Below are positions 60,922 to 64,000 of a DNA stretch of 64,000 nt, piece after piece (the stretch's first letter is position 1; each line of letters starts with the position of its first letter). The DNA comes from Ciona intestinalis (lineage: Eukaryota; Chordata; Ascidiacea; Phlebobranchia; Cionidae), in contig NW_004190496.2 of NCBI RefSeq assembly GCF_000224145.3, positions 1-64,000 on the forward strand, written 5' to 3'. The notes beneath the pieces were generated by a model. It did not search any database. It was not told where the DNA came from and saw nothing but the letters and a program-made list of their open reading frames with translations. A program made the position numbers and the translations under genes.

Positions 60922-63097
60922 ATGACGTCACAAAATTCCATGACGTCTCACTTCATCAACTACATGACGTCATCATTCGAAGCTATTACGTCAGAAGCTA
61001 CATTGGCGCCGAAGATAAAAAATACTTTCCATGCAGTCGATTATGTGATGTTCGTTATAATGCTGTTGACTTCGGCCGCCATTGGTGTTTTTTTCGCGCT
61101 CAAGGATCGGAGAAAATCTGAGCTCACCCCGGAAGATTACTTAATGGCAGGCCGCCAAATGTCATACGGTAACCCGATATCTTTTAATGCATGTTTATAC
61201 AGTTAAACCTAATCCTATATGCTAGATATATCGACATAGGATGTCCTGTAAGTATGAAGAGAGAAGTTGCAAATATTTTGGGAAAACAGATATAGTCGGT
61301 TACGGATTTAAAATTTAAAGTAAAATATATTGTAAATTGTAAGCCAGCACGAAGTGTGTAAAACAGAACACCCAGCAGAAGTTTAAAACAGAAGTTATAA
61401 CGACAGCCGTTTGCCCACCATACACGAGGATAAATACTTTACCTGATTTACTCTTTACTTTAACTATTATTCAATTTTAACACAGTTAAAATTTTCCAGG
61501 TCCTGTTGCAATGAGTTTGATTGCCAGTTTCATGTCGTCGGTCACGATATTAGGCGCCCCCGTTGAATACTATGTGTACGGTACAATGTTCACCTGGTAT
61601 GCTCTTGTGTATGCCATCGTACCCTTTATCATAGGGTGGGTCTTCATGCCCGTTTTCTACGACTTGGGCATCAGTAGTACATACGAGGTACGGTATAGAA
61701 TAAAGACGTTCATTTATATTTATATTATTATACCCTATTTACCCTATTAAGTAAAATTTGACTGCGCTGTGGCACAGTCTCTAATCTACTTTGCTTTTTG
61801 ACAAGAGTGAAAGGGATTGTCAATGTACTGTTGGCGTACTGATATGTGTTTTTTGGGAAGACGCATAATGCTAATTTCTCCGACCCAGTAGTCCATTATG
61901 GGCTGTCAAAACTGTCAAAATAACATTTATTCACAAAGTTACATACGTGGTAGCTCTTAAGCGAACACGATGCGTAAGAATGCGTAAGAATGCACGTGTT
62001 ATAACTACTGAGAGACCTTAATATATTCGTATAAGTTTACAGTAGTAAAAGTGTAATCTAATATAAACAACATATCTATTCCACAGTATTTGGAGATGCG
62101 GTTCAATAGACCAGTTCGCCTTTTCGTCACCTCAATGTACATGTTCCTGTCAGTAAGTAGAAACATGTCATTTAAAACGTTTAAGTTATTTAATCTGTTG
62201 ATCTATATACATTAAAAGTATTTGCGTGAGGGTAAGAATACAAAAATACAAATTACTTATGCTATTATAACATTTCGGTAAAATGTGATTTGCTTTTAAT
62301 TACATTACAATGCGTATTTATACTTTTCTTTATTAATCAATTTATAAATATACGTAGCCACTCATTGGAGCTCTGCTCTCTTTACTTTATAGTTTTGTTA
62401 TACCGAATGTAACAACTTGTACCAACAATATACATTTAAACATGCCCAAATTATGTGTAATTTCTTTTACTGAAAAAAATGGTTAAAAAATATGCTTTTT
62501 TAGTTAATCTACGGAGGAATTGTTATTTACGGTCCTGCTCTTGCATTGAGTGAAACAACAGGCTTTGATTTGTGGGTGGCGATATTGACAACAGGCGTCG
62601 TGTGTATATTCTACACGGTCTTGGTGAGTTATTGTGTATGTGTATACATATATGATCTTTTTTGTCAAGAACAGCAGACCAAAATAAAATAATGAAGTGT
62701 TCGCGCCATGGCACAAGGATCAGAGCGCTCGCCTGTAGCTGTAGCGCAGAACGTAAACGCTTGAAGCTCGACGCACGCGGTGTATGAAACAGAACACCCC
62801 GTGTTATAACGACCGTCGCTGCCCATGTAAGAATCAATCATTCGTTTATTGACCACTTTGCCTGTCAATAGAGATGCACGCTCTCTTCAAAACCAGTGAC
62901 CCTATCGTCTAAGTAACAACTCAAATACTATCTATCTTACAGGGTGGTTTAAAAGCAGTGATATGGACCGATGTGTTCCAAGCTATTATTATGATCATTG
63001 GGTTCCTGGCGGTTATTATACAGGGCAGTATCAACCTTGGTGGCTTCGGTGTTATCTGGGAATCAGCATACAATGGTGGTCGTATCGACTTTGTTAA
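60922..63097 (+). CDS. SLC5-family sodium:solute symporter, 5' part (SLC5A5/6/8/12 clade)
   Basis: Exons in the window: 60922-61168, 61500-61687, 62087-62152, 62504-62623 and 62943-63097. This is about 258 residues, continuing past the right edge in phase 2. Family landmarks are [20 protein letters not shown] (TM1), [70 protein letters not shown] and the symporter signature [14 protein letters not shown]. These resemble SLC5A8/A12 (monocarboxylates) and SLC5A6 (vitamins); the substrate cannot be told from this part. The start is uncertain: ATG at 60922 is the first in frame, but the frame stays open upstream to an acceptor-like CAG at 60886, so a further 5' exon is possible. Three in-frame TGACGTCA palindromes overlap the first codons. 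Confidence 0.9.
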
Positions 63098-64000
63098 GTA
63101 AGTTGTATAAAAATATGCTGTTTAACTGTCGTAAAGTGTCTATGATATATAAATATAGACGTACATAGTTTCTCAAAGTTAATGTCATGTCAAGGTGTAA
63201 GATGCATACAGTATAGTATCAAGTGTGTGAATTCCCTTTATAATATCGAATGCATGGGCGATTGAACACAAGTATTCGCTTAACGTTATCACGGTTGATC
63301 TTTGTTCGTTCTACGTCAGGGCAAGTTACAAACAGCGATCTCGTAAGCCTGCTTGAGGTGTATAAAACAGTACACGTGTGTTATAATGACTGTCGTTGTC
63401 TTGCCCCGCGAGGAAAAAATAAGTTACATTTATTCACTCCCTTATTCAAAGTCACATAATCAACTGCAGAAAATAATTTTGGTAAAGTTTGAAACCACGA
63501 ATTCAATGTAAAAGGCATGAAATTCAAAGTAAATACGCCGCACCAAGGGTAGACAATATTTTATCGCTTCTGTTCAAATATTTAAAGACATTCATAATGA
63601 ACTTACACAAAGTTGTAACTTTAAATTCGTTTACATTATCTGGTGTCAACTTCACGATATTCGTACTGAATCAAACAACACTGATCAAAGGCAAAGCAAT
63701 TCTCTAACCCAGGAGTCGAATGGTTTTTTTTATAATTATCAGTAAGAAAAAAATAGGTCAAAAAACACAATCACCTAAAAAGTTACATAAGCGGTAACTC
63801 GTAAGCGGACACAAGATGTATGACACAGAGCATCCGTGTTATCACGACTGTCGTTGCTCCGCCACGCATGGACAAGACACGTCAGGGTAAATAAATTCTG
63901 CTCGCTTATTCTTTTATATGTAGCAAAGTGGTTTAGATGACATATATACCATGTTCGACGTGCGACCGTTATCTGCGTTTGCAAGGTACTTAACAACAAC

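Noticed and set aside
1-64000. Retroviral, LTR, Polinton, CRISPR or bacterial-type defence sequences
   Set aside because: No reverse transcriptase, integrase, capsid, long terminal repeat or spaced repeat array was seen on either strand. All mobile DNA here is short and noncoding.

Overview
This is a eukaryotic window of a compact, AT-rich chordate genome. It is almost certainly from the ascidian Ciona intestinalis type A (C. robusta). The clearest evidence is the minus-strand gene at 43877-47027. Its six exons give a 342-residue voltage-gated proton channel that, as far as I can recall, matches the published Ci-VSOP protein throughout. Small GT-AG introns, genes spaced by a few hundred bases to about 3 kb, and many short degenerate repeats also fit Ciona.

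Layout. Seven genes can be read exon by exon, with an eighth cut by the right edge. (1) 1-6679 (+): 3' part of a FERM/band 4.1-type protein with a very long acidic tail exon. (2) 7236-14088 (+): GLE1, an mRNA-export factor. (3) 14924-26500 (+): the nucleoporin NUP153. (4) 27606-36455 (+): a FAM91A1 orthologue. (5) 39232-43258 (+): HM13/signal peptide peptidase. (6) 43877-47027 (-): the Hv1/VSOP proton channel. (7) 48699-58101 (+): SART3, a U4/U6 snRNP recycling factor. (8) 60922 to beyond the right edge (+): 5' part of an SLC5 sodium:solute symporter of the SLC5A5/6/8/12 clade. Exon phases were checked by hand and are consistent except at two places. One is a one-base excess in FAM91A1 exon 3. 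The other is a duplicated GLE1 exon beside a 50-N assembly gap; its second copy is one base short in the coding part.

How the genes relate. GLE1 and NUP153 are neighbours on one strand and both act at the nuclear pore. SART3 acts in spliceosome recycling, FAM91A1 in Golgi/endosome trafficking and HM13 in ER membrane proteolysis. HM13 and the proton channel converge with 618 bases between their stop codons. The proton channel and SART3 diverge from a 1.67 kb shared upstream region.

Introns and spacers hold several short repeat families. The commonest is a dispersed ~110-130 bp element with about 30 copies and two internal palindromes. Others are a ~190 bp terminal-inverted-repeat MITE, a 151 bp hAT-type MITE with a perfect 8-bp target duplication, a second inverted-repeat element built of TTAGTCGGCCGACTAA units, and a tRNA-like SINE module. 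No retrovirus-like element, rRNA, convincing tRNA gene or CRISPR array was seen. I did not find a new multi-gene system. The best leads are the two assembly or polymorphism anomalies, clustered coding TGACGTCA palindromes, half zinc fingers in NUP153, a 38-bp perfect palindrome with an 8-bp flanking repeat, and the unnamed high-copy repeat.
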